DNA from: Petrolisthes cinctipes
Lineage: Eukaryota; Arthropoda; Malacostraca; Decapoda; Porcellanidae
Direction: 5' to 3'
Length of the DNA: 64,000 nucleotides
NCBI GenBank assembly: GCA_033782935.1
Contig: JAWQEG010000497.1
Location: 124,001 to 188,000 of the forward strand
In this document: positions 63,831 to 64,000 of the stretch, piece by piece
Layout: each line of letters opens with the position of its first letter
Position numbering within the stretch: position 1 is the stretch's first letter
The notes under the pieces: generated by a model
The model's database searches: none
Seen by the model: only the letters and a program-made list of their open reading frames with translations
Told to the model about the DNA's origin: nothing
Made by a program: the position numbers and the translations under genes

Positions 63831-64000
63831 CACCGTGAGGTGAGGACAGGTCACCGGCGCTCTGTAGCAGCCTGGGTCAGTCTATTGGCCCCAAATTTCA
63901 CCACTCATCCCCACTCTACTCCACTTAAGAGATATTTAATACAACGTGCATTGAACTAAACCACAGAACTTGTATATAAATATTTAATACAACGTGCAGT

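Overview
This window is eukaryotic and made almost entirely of repeats. I found no convincing host protein-coding exon, tRNA or rRNA gene on either strand. The signals present are long microsatellites (CA/GT, GA/CT, AT), many minisatellites, degenerate arrays of the arthropod telomere pentamer (TTAGG/CCTAA), CR1-type LINEs, a gypsy-type LTR retrotransposon, a P-element-like DNA transposon and dozens of short TA-flanked inverted-repeat elements. This fits an arthropod and most resembles a repeat-rich crustacean such as a decapod. That assignment is an inference from repeat style, not from a marker gene.

Layout. 1-1,010: 3' end of a CR1-type LINE with its 3' UTR. 1,011-12,590: pyrimidine-rich and microsatellite DNA, a 1.5-kb polypyrimidine array with a 21-bp unit, CA/ACACC arrays, several palindromic mini-elements (MITEs) and a LINE tail. 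12,592-24,914: one young gypsy-type LTR retrotransposon with 1.9-kb LTRs and a GTAC target duplication. Its internal part carries a broken SGNH-hydrolase-like ORF, a broken gag-protease and a broken pol. Pol is split by a 1,851-bp P-element-like transposon (30-bp terminal repeats, 8-bp duplication), which in turn carries a 253-bp Tc1-like MITE. 24,919-30,100: mostly unassigned AT-rich DNA with a few MITEs and a minisatellite. 30,114-31,132: an inverted-repeat-bounded element filled with two satellite arrays. 31,133-34,150: purine-rich, trinucleotide and GT-rich low-complexity DNA. 34,679-43,300: MITE clusters, perfect hairpins at 35.2-35.4 kb, a promoter-like patch at 36.1-36.3 kb, a GT-rich array, a SINE-like repeat nested in a MITE, and a 280-bp foldback element. 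43,380-52,745: microsatellites, LINE tails, 30-bp and 21-bp minisatellites and telomere-like arrays. 52,875-64,000: another foldback MITE, a pyrimidine-rich stretch, a nearly full-length but decayed CR1 LINE (54.8-59.3 kb), and a last cluster of MITEs and GA/GGAA repeats.

How the parts relate. The window records layered insertion. The gypsy element landed first, then the P-like element inside its pol, then a Tc1-like MITE inside the P-like element. Elsewhere a Tc1-like MITE sits inside a palindromic MITE (3.7 kb), and a SINE-like repeat sits inside another (40.4 kb). The palindromic superfamily (subgroups A, B and C here) is the dominant interspersed repeat, with about 30 complete or partial copies. 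Both the gypsy element and the CR1 LINE encode SGNH/GDSL-esterase-like domains. This is expected for CR1 ORF1 and much less expected for a gypsy element. The best candidates for something under-described are the SGNH-bearing gypsy element, the P-like element with self-palindromic ends, and the palindromic MITE superfamily.
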